The notes under the pieces were generated by a model. That model had not been told where the DNA came from and ran no database searches. It saw nothing but the letters and a program-made list of their open reading frames with translations. From NCBI RefSeq assembly GCF_028736925.1, contig NZ_JAQZAT010000019.1, forward strand, positions 1 through 64,000: 64,000 nucleotides of DNA, in the 5' to 3' direction. The stretch is from Flavivirga sp. 57AJ16. Its GTDB lineage: Bacteria > Bacteroidota > Bacteroidia > Flavobacteriales > Flavobacteriaceae. Every line of letters starts with the position of its first letter. The stretch's first letter is position 1. Shown here in pieces: positions 26,514 through 35,720 of the stretch. The translations under genes and the position numbers were made by a program.

Positions 26514-28298
26514 TTAAATCTTGGCTTGATACGTGTATAAATCATAATATCTGCCATTTAAGGCAATCAACTCATCATGTGTACCTCGTTCTACAATATG
26601 CCCAGCTTCAATGACTAGAATTTGATCTGCTTTTCTAATAGTACTCAATCGGTGGGCAATAACGATAGTGGTCCTGTTTTTAATTAATTCCCCTAAACTC
26701 TTCTGGATCAAAGCTTCACTTTCTGTATCCAGACTAGAAGTTGCTTCATCTAAAATAATAATTTTTGGATCTGCTAAAATAGCGCGTGCAATGGCCAATC
26801 GTTGTCGCTGACCTCCAGATAACTTGACGCCTCTTTCTCCAATTAAAGTTTCCAGACCATCCTCAAAACGATCTGTGAACTCATTTACGTAGGCCGCTTT
26901 TACAGCATTTTGTAATTCAGCCTCTGCGGCATCTGGTCTTGGGAACATGATATTTTCCCTAATAGTGCCCTCGAATAAAAACTCATCTTGCAGAACCACA
27001 CCTAAATACTGGCGGTAGGTTTTTAATTTTACTTTAGACAGGTCTTGATTATCTATAGTTACCTTTCCTGATTTCGGATTTAAAAACGAAGCGGACAAAC
27101 TTGCTATGGTCGATTTACCCGACCCCGAACTTCCAACTAAAGCCGTTGTTGAACCTGCTGGCGCTTTAAAACTAATATGATGTAATACTTCTTTACCTTC
27201 CTCATAAGAAAATGATACATCGTTAAAAACAATATCGCCCTTTATGGTTTCCAGTTGAATGGTTCTTTCCTTATCATCTTCTTCTGCAGTCATATTCATA
27301 AGCTCTTCTGTTCTATCCAAACCTGCTAAAGCTTCTGTTAACTGACTTCCAATATTGCTCATCTGTACTATAGGCGCGATCATAAATCCTAAAATGAGCG
27401 TAAAGAACAAAAACTCACCGGTGGTCATCTCACTTTGCATCATATAGTAACCTCCTATTGCCATAATTCCTGTGGTAGCAACACCTATTAAAAAAGTTGA
27501 AGAACTGGTCATTATAGCTGTAGCCGTTAAGCTCTTCTTTACATTTTGAAATAACCTGTCGACCCCTTTTTCAAAAATCCTGTTTTCCTGTGTTTCGGCA
27601 TTAAAGGCCTTAATGACACGAACACCAGCCAAAGTTTCGGTAAGCCTCCCTGTAACTTCTGCATTTATTTTACCTCGTTTTCTAAAAACAGGTCGAATAT
27701 ATTTAAAGGCCCTAAGGGCAACATATCCAAATATAGAAAGCGGTACAAATACAAAAAGTGTCATCCACGGATTCAGTTTTATTAAAATAACCAAAGACAC
27801 AATGGCCGTAAAGGAGCCGCCTACCAACTGCACCAAGCCTGTACCAATAAGATTTCGAACCCCTTCAACATCGCTCATAATACGCGATACCAAAGCACCC
27901 GATTTGGTGTTATCGAAAAAACCAATAGGCAATGAGAGGACTTTTTTCTGTACTTGCACCCGTAATTCACTAATTAAATATTGGGCTTGCACACTCAATA
28001 TCCGTGTTAGTAAAAACGACGTAAGCGCTTGTACTAAAATAGCACTTAAAACAATGGCTATTAAATTATATAACAGCCCCATATCTTTACTTGGCACGAC
28101 CTCGTCCAACAATACTTTACTTTGCCAAGGCAAAACTAAACCTGCCAAACTTCTAATAACTATTAAAACCAAACCAATAAACACCAAGTTACGCCTTGGC
28201 CATATAATGGTCTTAAAGGCTTGCGACATAGTTACTTTATTTTTGGTTCTGGTTTTTGGAGTGTTCTTGAGGTGTTGCATCGAAATGATTTTAATCAA
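26514..28298 (-). CDS. ABC transporter, fused permease and ATPase (MsbA-like exporter)
   Basis: A 594-residue half-transporter with six membrane segments (about 30-310) and a nucleotide-binding domain with Walker A GSSGSGKST (about 393), signature LSGGQRQRLAIARA (about 496), Walker B IIILDEATSSLD and the H-loop VIAHRLST. Such homodimers export lipids, peptides or drugs. Internal ATGs at codons 7 and 24 are alternative starts; the latter (MSQAFKTIIW) fits many homologs. No partner gene shows the substrate. Confidence 0.94.
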   Translation of the reverse strand: MIKIISMQHLKNTPKTRTKNKVTMSQAFKTIIWPRRNLVFIGLVLIVIRSLAGLVLPWQSKVLLDEVVPSKDMGLLYNLIAIVLSAILVQALTSFLLTRILSVQAQYLISELRVQVQKKVLSLPIGFFDNTKSGALVSRIMSDVEGVRNLIGTGLVQLVGGSFTAIVSLVILIKLNPWMTLFVFVPLSIFGYVALRAFKYIRPVFRKRGKINAEVTGRLTETLAGVRVIKAFNAETQENRIFEKGVDRLFQNVKKSLTATAIMTSSSTFLIGVATTGIMAIGGYYMMQSEMTTGEFLFFTLILGFMIAPIVQMSNIGSQLTEALAGLDRTEELMNMTAEEDDKERTIQLETIKGDIVFNDVSFSYEEGKEVLHHISFKAPAGSTTALVGSSGSGKSTIASLSASFLNPKSGKVTIDNQDLSKVKLKTYRQYLGVVLQDEFLFEGTIRENIMFPRPDAAEAELQNAVKAAYVNEFTDRFEDGLETLIGERGVKLSGGQRQRLAIARAILADPKIIILDEATSSLDTESEALIQKSLGELIKNRTTIVIAHRLSTIRKADQILVIEAGHIVERGTHDELIALNGRYYDLYTYQAKI

Positions 28299-28517
28299 TA
28301 ATACCTAGTTGAGTATAAGTATAGATTGCTAAATTAACTAATCTTTATTACGATTCATATTTAATAAGATCCAATTATAAAGCTAATAGATTTATTATAT
28401 TCGTACACTCATTATATTGTTGGTAATTGCCACGAATCAATGGATACAATAACTAATAAAGTATATACCCCAAATAAGCATAGATATTAAAAATACTTAT
28501 GAGCAAAAGAAAAGTTT

Positions 28518-30434
28518 ATGAAGAACTCTATAGCTGAACGTGTTGTTGATTTTTTAAATGGCTATCCGCCTTTTTACATGCTTTCTAATAAAACTTTATT
28601 AGAAATTGCTACAGAAGTTACCATTATTTATTTAGAAAAAGGAGATACTCTATTTAAAAAGGATGATACTTGTCACAATAATTTTTACATAGTACGGGAC
28701 GGCGCCATCAATCTATATTACACCCATGATGGTGTTAAAAACATTATGAATATCCATGACACTGGTGATGTTTTTGGTTTGCGCCCACTTATAACTAAAG
28801 AACCGTATAAATTAACCGCTACTGCTAATGAAGAATCTATAGTCTATGCCATACCCATTGCTGTTTTTCAATCTGTGACAGATTACAATACCCAGATTCA
28901 GAAATATTTAATTACAGCGTTTGCATCTAATGCTTACGATCCCTATTCAGCAGAAATCGCTGGTAAAATTTTTGTTGATTATTTACCCAATAAGTCTCAA
29001 GACATGGTAAATTTCCAAACAGCAAACTATACAAAATCCCCTATTATCTGTACTATGGAGTCCTCTTTAAAAGAGGCCGCAAAAAAAATGAGTACGCACA
29101 AAATTGGCTGTATCGTGGTGGTTGATAATGAAAAAAAACCAGTTGGCATTATTACCAATAGCGATATTAAAAATAAAATAGCTACAGGACTATTCCCTAT
29201 AGAGACCCCCGTAACCGATATTATGAGTTCCCCTGTTATAACAGAAAAAAAAGGTTTAACCATAGCGGATGGACAAATGCAAATGATAAAACATAGTATT
29301 GGGCATTTGTGTATTACTAAAGACGGTACCGTTAATTCTAAACTTATTGGCGTTTTAACCCACCACGACGTTTTGGTGACCTTAGGTAATAGTCCTACCG
29401 TGATACTTAAGGAGATAAAAAGAGCCAAGCGAACTAAAAAACTACGTGCAGCCAGGCTTAAGGGAAACTCTTTATTAAAAAGTTATATAGAACAAAACAT
29501 ACCCATTTCCCACATTATAAATGTGATTTCCCAAATTAACGATGCCGTTACTGTTCGAGTTATTGAATTAGCTCTTAAAAAAATGCCCACTGTGCCTCCT
29601 GTGGCCTTTTCTTGGCTTGCCTTAGGAAGTCAAGGACGTAAAGAGCAGTTACTTTTTACAGATCAGGATCATGCTCTGGTATTTGAAGATGTACCGAAAG
29701 AACACTATGAAGAAACCCAAAACTATTTTTTACAACTTGCCAAATTGGTGACCAAATCCTTAAATAAAATTGGATTCGAATATTGTAAAGCCGATATGAT
29801 GGCTAGCAATCCTGAATGGTGTAAATCTTTAACAGCATGGAAAACTCAATTTAAAAATTGGATTTTAAAACCTGATGAAAAAGCCGTTTTATTATCTTCT
29901 ATATTTTTTGACTATAACTGTGTTTATGGAAACAAACAATTGGTTAACGACCTTACGGATACCATTTTTGCAACTTTAGAAGAAACGAATCTATTTTATA
30001 AATTTTTAGGGCGTGACGCCATTAAAAGCCCCTCTCCCCTTGGTTTTTTTAAACAATTTTTAGTAGAACAAAATGGGGATCAAAAAGAGCTTTTCAATAT
30101 TAAAAGTAGAGCACTAATGCCCCTTATTGATGCGGCCAGATTACTCATCTTATCTAAACAAATAAAAGGGGTTAACAATACCAGTGAACGTTTTGAAAAA
30201 TTAGCAGAGCTCGAACCTCAAAACAAGGAATTACACGAATCCTGTTCTTATGCCTTTAAAGCACTATCCAAATTTAAAACCAAGCAAGGCCTGTTACATG
30301 GTAATTCTGGTAAATTTATAGATCTGGAAACCTTAACTAAGGAAGAAAAACTAAAACTTAGACGGTGCTTTAAGCCTATCCAAAAAATTCAGGAAACTTT
30401 AAAAATCAGATTTGACTTAAAAAACTTTATTTAA
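28518..30434 (+). CDS. CNMP-CBS-DUF294 putative nucleotidyltransferase
   Basis: A 638-residue multi-domain protein: cyclic-nucleotide-binding-like domain (about 15-135, EKGDTLFKKDDTCHNNFYIV), a CBS pair (about 165-290, HKIGCIVVVDNEKKPVGIIT), a nucleotidyltransferase-like DUF294 domain with LGSQGRKEQLLFTDQDHALV (about 370-390) and DUF294_C. The GSxGRxE and D-x-D residues suggest GlnD-type nucleotidyl transfer. The exonuclease gene starts on the next base. In many bacteria this pair lies beside acetate symporter and acs genes, as here, so it probably controls acetate uptake or activation. Confidence 0.9.
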   Translation: MKNSIAERVVDFLNGYPPFYMLSNKTLLEIATEVTIIYLEKGDTLFKKDDTCHNNFYIVRDGAINLYYTHDGVKNIMNIHDTGDVFGLRPLITKEPYKLTATANEESIVYAIPIAVFQSVTDYNTQIQKYLITAFASNAYDPYSAEIAGKIFVDYLPNKSQDMVNFQTANYTKSPIICTMESSLKEAAKKMSTHKIGCIVVVDNEKKPVGIITNSDIKNKIATGLFPIETPVTDIMSSPVITEKKGLTIADGQMQMIKHSIGHLCITKDGTVNSKLIGVLTHHDVLVTLGNSPTVILKEIKRAKRTKKLRAARLKGNSLLKSYIEQNIPISHIINVISQINDAVTVRVIELALKKMPTVPPVAFSWLALGSQGRKEQLLFTDQDHALVFEDVPKEHYEETQNYFLQLAKLVTKSLNKIGFEYCKADMMASNPEWCKSLTAWKTQFKNWILKPDEKAVLLSSIFFDYNCVYGNKQLVNDLTDTIFATLEETNLFYKFLGRDAIKSPSPLGFFKQFLVEQNGDQKELFNIKSRALMPLIDAARLLILSKQIKGVNNTSERFEKLAELEPQNKELHESCSYAFKALSKFKTKQGLLHGNSGKFIDLETLTKEEKLKLRRCFKPIQKIQETLKIRFDLKNFI

Positions 30435-31100
30435 ATGATTTTAAAATGGTTTCATAAAAACAAAAAAGACTACCCGGATTTTTGGATGGATTATATGGAT
30501 AGCTTTAAAAATTTTAAGAAAAGTCCGATTGAAGAAACCCGCTTTATCGCCTTTGATACCGAAACTACTGGTTTTGATAAAAAAAATGATAGAATCCTGT
30601 CTATTGGAGCTGTGACTTTTATAGGTAAATCCATTCATGTAAATGATAGTTTGGAACTCTATTTAGAACAAGAAATCTTTAACCCGGAAACCGTTAAAAT
30701 TCATGGGCTAATGAAAAAAAACGCTTTAGAAAAAGTGACCGAACTTGAAGCTATTAAACTATTTTTAGCCTATATAAAAAATGCCGTTTTAATAGCACAT
30801 CATGCTAATTTTGATAAAAATATGGTGAATGAAATGCTGGCAAGACATGGCCTTGGGAAACTACAGAACAGTTTTATTGATACGGGTCATTTATTCTATA
30901 AATCGAAACATATTATTTATCGAGAGCATTTAAAAAAACATGACACATTAGACGATTTATGCAAAGAGCTTAATGTTCCAAAAGTAGATAGGCATACCGC
31001 TAATGGGGATGCCTTAATAACAGCTATTGTTTTTCTAAAAATTCTATCGCGACTGGATAAACGCAAAAACCTGCAATGGGAATATTTATTGAATGAATAG
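30435..31100 (+). CDS. DEDD-family 3'-5' exonuclease (DNA pol III epsilon-like)
   Basis: A 221-residue protein with Exo I FIAFDTETTGFD (about 37-48), Exo II IAHHANFDKNMV (about 118-129) and a late DRHTANGDALITA (Exo III, about 184-196), giving the four acidic residues and His of a DEDDh exonuclease. It starts directly after the DUF294 gene stop (TAAATG), so the two are translated together. The pairing recurs near acetate genes in other bacteria; why is not known. Confidence 0.92.
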   Translation: MILKWFHKNKKDYPDFWMDYMDSFKNFKKSPIEETRFIAFDTETTGFDKKNDRILSIGAVTFIGKSIHVNDSLELYLEQEIFNPETVKIHGLMKKNALEKVTELEAIKLFLAYIKNAVLIAHHANFDKNMVNEMLARHGLGKLQNSFIDTGHLFYKSKHIIYREHLKKHDTLDDLCKELNVPKVDRHTANGDALITAIVFLKILSRLDKRKNLQWEYLLNE

Positions 31101-31113
31101 CTCCATAGTCTTT

Positions 31114-31282
31114 TATATAGTCAAACCAAGGTAAAATGTCGTTCGAAGCTTTTTTTTAAATCAGAAACAATAGTATCTTATCGATTGTTTTTTCAGTTAT
31201 TTTAGACCTGTCAGGTTTTAAAACCTGACAGGTCTTCTGGGTTGTAAATAAAAATGATTTTTTATAATGATTTAGCTATAAC
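31114..31282 (+). repeat. TIR element with perfect 30-bp palindrome, copy downstream of acs
   Basis: The ends TATATAGTCAAACCAAGGTA and, inverted, TTATAGCTAAATCATTATA form rough inverted repeats. In the middle, 31205-31234 is a perfect 30-base palindrome (GACCTGTCAGG with its complement around TTTTAAAA). A second copy in the same orientation is at 33520-33645, on the other side of acs. The palindrome may terminate transcription from both sides. Confidence 0.65.
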
Positions 31283-31351
31283 TTCAATGATACCTGTCCT
31301 TAATGGTTTTTCTTTATGAATGCCTCGTGAGCTTGCTCCGAGGTCGTATAC

Positions 31352-33259
31352 CTAAAGCGCATTATCCATAATATCCTGAACCACTTCCGGATTTAAAAGT
31401 GTGCTTGTATCCCCTAAGTTACTAGTGTCTTTATGAGCAATTTTTCTCAAAATACGTCTCATAATTTTACCGGAACGTGTTTTTGGTAGGCCTTTTGTAA
31501 ATTGAATCTTGTCCAGTTTTGCAATAGGACCGATATGTTCGGTAATAATCTGATTGATTTCTTTACGCAAATTATCCTGGTCTCTCGTTTCACCTACATC
31601 CTTTAAAATGACATAACCATATAAGGCATTTCCTTTTACATCATGTGGAAAGCCTACAATGGCAGATTCCGCAACTGCTGGATGTTCGTTAATAGCATCC
31701 TCAATAGGTGCTGTTCCTAAATTATGACCAGATACAATAATGACATCGTCCACACGTCCCGTAATCCTGTAATAGCCTACATCATCCCGTAGCGCACCAT
31801 CTCCCGTAAAATACATGTTTTTATATGCTGAAAAATATGTGTCCTTATAACGTTGATGATTTCCCCAAATGGTTCGTGCCATACTTGGCCATGGGAATTT
31901 TATACATAAACGGCCATCTATTTGGTTTCCTTTTAATTCGTTTCCATCTTCATCCATTAAAGCGGGCTGAATACCAATAAACGGTAAGGTGGCATAGGTT
32001 GGCTTTGTTGGTGTTACAAACGGAATGGGCGTAATCATAATACCGCCTGTTTCAGTTTGCCACCAAGTATCGACTATAGGGCTTTTCTTTTTACCAACAT
32101 TGTCATTATACCAGTGCCATGCTTCTTCGTTTATCGGCTCTCCTACAGATCCTAAAACTTTAAGCGTTGATAGATCATATTTTTCAACCAATTCTAAACC
32201 TTGTTTAGCCAAGGCACGAATAGCAGTTGGAGCTGTATAAAATTGATTCACTTTATGCTTTTCTATAATCTCCCAAAAGCGTCCAAAATCCGGATAACTC
32301 GGTACGCCTTCAAACATAATCGTAGTCGCTCCATTTGCTAAGGGACCATAAACGATGTAACTATGCCCGGTAATCCAACCAATATCGGCAGTACACCAAT
32401 AGACATCATCTTCTTTATATTGAAACGCATTTTTAAATGAATAAGCCGTATAAACCATATAACCGGCAGTAGTATGTACCATCCCTTTAGGTAGCCCGGT
32501 TGAGCCTGATGTATAGAGTATAAATAAAGGATCCTCAGCATTCATAAGGGCTGCCTTACAGTCTGTTGAAGCTGCGTCTAGAAGTGGTTGCAACCATTTA
32601 TCACGACCAGATTTCATATCAATATCGGAATGAATACGCTTAGCTACCAAAACCGTTTCAACACAGGTACATTCATTTAAGGCTTCATCAACAATCCCTT
32701 TTAAATCAATTGTTTTGGCGCCTCTATAAGATCCATCACTGGTAATAACCATTTTACAATCACTATCATTAATTCTTGTTGATAATGCTGTTGCCGAAAA
32801 ACCTGCAAATACTACCGAATGGATCGCCCCTATTCTAGCACATGCCAAAACTGCAATAGCCAATTCTGGGATCATTGGTAAATAAACACATACACGGTCC
32901 CCTTTTTTTATGCCTTGGTCTTTTAACACATTGGCAAACTTATTAACTCGTTGGTGCAATTGGGTATAGGTAATATGCTCAGCATCTTCTTTCGGGTCAT
33001 TTGGCTCAAATAAAATAGCCGTTTTATTACCACGAGTTGCTAAATGTCTATCAATACAGTTTTCAGTAATATTTAACTGTGCTCCTTCAAACCATTTGAC
33101 TTCAGGCTTAATAAAATCCCAACTAAGTACATGATCCCATTTTTTTTGCCACATAAAATGCTCTTCTGCAACTTCTTCCCAAAAATTTTCTGGTTCTCTT
33201 ACCGATTTTCTATAAACCTGATAGTACTCTTCTAAATGCTTTATGTGATAATTACTCAT
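31352..33259 (-). CDS. acs: Acetyl-CoA synthetase
   Basis: The ATG at 33259 (MSNYHIKHLEEYYQVYRKSV) gives 635 residues and fits the family; a frame 19 codons longer has a poor extension. Adenylation motifs ILYTSGSTGLPKGMVHTTAG (about 253-272), WWQTETGG and the C-terminal PKTRSGKIMRRILRK with the lysine that is acetylated to switch the enzyme off are present. It makes acetyl-CoA from acetate, ATP and CoA. The SSS symporter group lies upstream on the same strand and the DUF294/exonuclease pair is convergent downstream. Confidence 0.97.
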   Translation of the reverse strand: MSNYHIKHLEEYYQVYRKSVREPENFWEEVAEEHFMWQKKWDHVLSWDFIKPEVKWFEGAQLNITENCIDRHLATRGNKTAILFEPNDPKEDAEHITYTQLHQRVNKFANVLKDQGIKKGDRVCVYLPMIPELAIAVLACARIGAIHSVVFAGFSATALSTRINDSDCKMVITSDGSYRGAKTIDLKGIVDEALNECTCVETVLVAKRIHSDIDMKSGRDKWLQPLLDAASTDCKAALMNAEDPLFILYTSGSTGLPKGMVHTTAGYMVYTAYSFKNAFQYKEDDVYWCTADIGWITGHSYIVYGPLANGATTIMFEGVPSYPDFGRFWEIIEKHKVNQFYTAPTAIRALAKQGLELVEKYDLSTLKVLGSVGEPINEEAWHWYNDNVGKKKSPIVDTWWQTETGGIMITPIPFVTPTKPTYATLPFIGIQPALMDEDGNELKGNQIDGRLCIKFPWPSMARTIWGNHQRYKDTYFSAYKNMYFTGDGALRDDVGYYRITGRVDDVIIVSGHNLGTAPIEDAINEHPAVAESAIVGFPHDVKGNALYGYVILKDVGETRDQDNLRKEINQIITEHIGPIAKLDKIQFTKGLPKTRSGKIMRRILRKIAHKDTSNLGDTSTLLNPEVVQDIMDNAL

Positions 33260-33748
33260 GTGTATTGTTTTAGTTTTGGTGTATAAAAATAGAAAAAATA
33301 AGTCATAATTTATCACTTATCCATAAAAAAGTGCTCGAGCACATTTTTTAACATTTAAGTATAAAAATACCAAATGGATTTTAAAATATGGTTAATAATT
33401 CATTTATATCGCACACATATTTTATAATAAAACAGCGATGTCGCTTAAGCTTAATGTCATATTCCTTAAACAAATTCAGCAGATGTTGCAGGATGGCAAG
33501 TAGATCTCATTTTCACCTTCATATAGTTGAATCAAGATAAAATAGAATGAGCAGACCTGACAGGTTTTAAAACCTGTCAGGTCTCTTAAACTTCTACAAA
33601 ACACAAGTACAGGCTATGTCAAATCATTATGATTTAGCTATATCATAGCTAATTATTAAAGTTTAATTCCAGCAACTTATTTATAAAATCAATATTATAA
33701 TTAAAAAATAGACGAAGTATTCAATGTGACAAAATAAAATAAACGACT
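33260..33748. other. Gene-free region upstream of acs with repeats
   Basis: TACCAAATGGATTTTAAAAT at about 33370 starts a degenerate relative of the repeat at 14404. The palindrome element at 33520-33645 follows. The acs promoter must be in the left part, but no convincing -7/-33 pair was seen. Confidence 0.5.
33520..33645 (+). repeat. TIR element with perfect 30-bp palindrome, copy upstream of acs
   Basis: Left end ATATAGTTGAATCAAGATAA and right end (inverted) ATATAGCTAAATCATAATG; the perfect palindrome is at 33554-33583. It has the same order and orientation as 31114-31282, so the two copies are direct repeats around acs. Confidence 0.65.
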
Positions 33749-35494
33749 TCAATGTGTAGCTTCCCCTGCTCCACTCGGGATTCTAATATTTTCCACAATA
33801 TCCTGTACTTCTTCAGGAGGTGCTGGTGTAAACTTCATGATCGTTATGGACACAACAAAGTTTAAAATCATAGCTACAGTACCAAATCCTTCTGGAGAAA
33901 TACCAAACCACCATGCACTCTTATCCGGCACCACATCATCAAACCAACCTAGTTTGTATTTAATCATATACAATAACATAGAAGTAATCCCTACAACCAT
34001 ACCTGCAATAGCCCCTTCTTTATTCATACGTTTATAGAAAACACCTAAAATAATAGCGGGGAAAAAAGATGCTGCGGCGAGCCCAAAAGCCAAAGCGACA
34101 ACTGCGGCCACAAAACCTGGTGGATGAATCCCAAAATATCCCGCTACACAAACGGCACCAACTGCCGATAAACGTGCAGCAACTAATTCTCCTTTTTCTG
34201 AAATGGAAGGTTTTATAACCTTTTTAATTAAATCGTGGGATACCGAAGCAGAAATAACCAATAATAAACCTGCTGCAGTAGATAAAGCTGCTGCCAAGCC
34301 TCCTGCTGCCACTAATGCAATCACCCAACCTGGTAAATTTGCGATTTCCGGATTTGCCAGTACCATGATATCCCTATCAACAACCAGCTCATTTTTAGAG
34401 GCATCTGCTACATATTGAATCCTACCATCATTATTCTTATCAGTAAACGTAATCAACCCTGTTGTTTCCCATTTTTTAAACCATTCTGGAACACCGCTAT
34501 ATGGTTGGTTTGATACGGTTTCAATCATATTTGTTCTGGCAAAAACAGCCACTGCTGGGGCTGTTGTATATAAGATAGCAATTAACAATAAAGCAATTCC
34601 TGCAGACTTACGGGCATCTTTAACACGTTTTACGGTGAAAAAACGAACAATGACATGGGGCAAACCTGCTGTTCCTACCATAAGCGCTAGCGTTATCGCA
34701 AAAACATCGATCAACGATTTAGAACCCTCTGTATATTCGGTAAAACCAAGCTCGGTACTTAAGCCATCTAGCTTATCTAACAAATAGGTTCCAGAACCAT
34801 CTGCTAATTTGCCTCCAAAACCTAATTGCGGAATCGGATTTCCTGTCATTTGAATAGATATAAAAATGGCAGGCACCATAAAAGCAAAAATAAGGACACA
34901 ATATTGAGCTACCTGAGTATAGGTGATTCCTTTCATCCCCCCCAAAACGGCATAAAACAATACGATGATCATCCCAATAATAACACCTGTATTAATATCA
35001 ACTTCCAAAAAACGGGAAAATACAATACCAACACCTCGCATTTGCCCAGCAACATACGTAAAGGACACTAATAAGGCACAAAACACAGCGACAAGCCGTG
35101 CCGTTTTTGAATAATATCGATCGCCTATAAAATCCGGCACCGTAAATTTTCCAAATTTTCGTAGATAAGGTGCTAACAGTAAGGCCAGCAATACGTAACC
35201 ACCTGTCCACCCCATTAAATAAACAGCACCATCATAACCGGCAAAAGATATAATCCCCGCCATAGATATAAAAGATGCCGCACTCATCCAATCGGCTGCG
35301 GTTGCCATACCATTTGCCAATGGGGATACACCGCCACCTGCGACATAAAACTCTTTTGTAGAACTTGCTCTAGACCAAATAGCAATACCAATATAGATGG
35401 CAAACGTAATACCGACAAAAATATAGGTCCAATTTTGAACGTCCAATGGCGCAACCAACATCATACTACTCATCATAACCATATTTTTTATCAA
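33749..35494 (-). CDS. Sodium:solute symporter, acetate/monocarboxylate type
   Basis: A 581-residue SSS-family protein with about 13 membrane segments. It has FYVAGGGVSPLANGMATAADWMSAASFISMAG near the start, the Na+-site helix pattern and a periplasmic insert. This fits the ActP-like symporters that occur with DUF4212 proteins. The start overlaps the DUF4212 gene by 29 bases if the first ATG is used; ATGs at codons 5-12 are alternatives that reduce the overlap. With acs downstream it probably brings in acetate or a similar monocarboxylate. Confidence 0.92.
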   Translation of the reverse strand: MIKNMVMMSSMMLVAPLDVQNWTYIFVGITFAIYIGIAIWSRASSTKEFYVAGGGVSPLANGMATAADWMSAASFISMAGIISFAGYDGAVYLMGWTGGYVLLALLLAPYLRKFGKFTVPDFIGDRYYSKTARLVAVFCALLVSFTYVAGQMRGVGIVFSRFLEVDINTGVIIGMIIVLFYAVLGGMKGITYTQVAQYCVLIFAFMVPAIFISIQMTGNPIPQLGFGGKLADGSGTYLLDKLDGLSTELGFTEYTEGSKSLIDVFAITLALMVGTAGLPHVIVRFFTVKRVKDARKSAGIALLLIAILYTTAPAVAVFARTNMIETVSNQPYSGVPEWFKKWETTGLITFTDKNNDGRIQYVADASKNELVVDRDIMVLANPEIANLPGWVIALVAAGGLAAALSTAAGLLLVISASVSHDLIKKVIKPSISEKGELVAARLSAVGAVCVAGYFGIHPPGFVAAVVALAFGLAAASFFPAIILGVFYKRMNKEGAIAGMVVGITSMLLYMIKYKLGWFDDVVPDKSAWWFGISPEGFGTVAMILNFVVSITIMKFTPAPPEEVQDIVENIRIPSGAGEATH

Positions 35495-35720
35495 GTTTAT
35501 TCATAAGACGAACATATACAAATATGAGGATGACAAACACATACATAGATCCTTGTTGTGCAAACCAAAAGCCTAGTTTAAAGCCTCCTAATTTAATGTT
35601 ATTAAGAACGTCCTTAAATATAATTCCTGCGCCATAAGACACTAGAAACCATACCAACAATAGTATAAGCACATATCTTATGTTTTCTTTCCAATAGGCT
35701 TTCGCGTTACTTTTCGTCAT
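35466..35720 (-). CDS. DUF4212 small subunit of the SSS symporter
   Basis: An 84-residue protein with two membrane segments (VLILLLVWFLVSYGAGIIF and QGSMYVFVILIFVYVRLMNK) and the conserved FWFAQQGS, typical of DUF4212, the small partner of ActP-like symporters. Its end overlaps the symporter start and its start overlaps the end of the AgcS gene, so all three are translationally coupled. Confidence 0.92.
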   Translation of the reverse strand: MTKSNAKAYWKENIRYVLILLLVWFLVSYGAGIIFKDVLNNIKLGGFKLGFWFAQQGSMYVFVILIFVYVRLMNKLDKKYGYDE

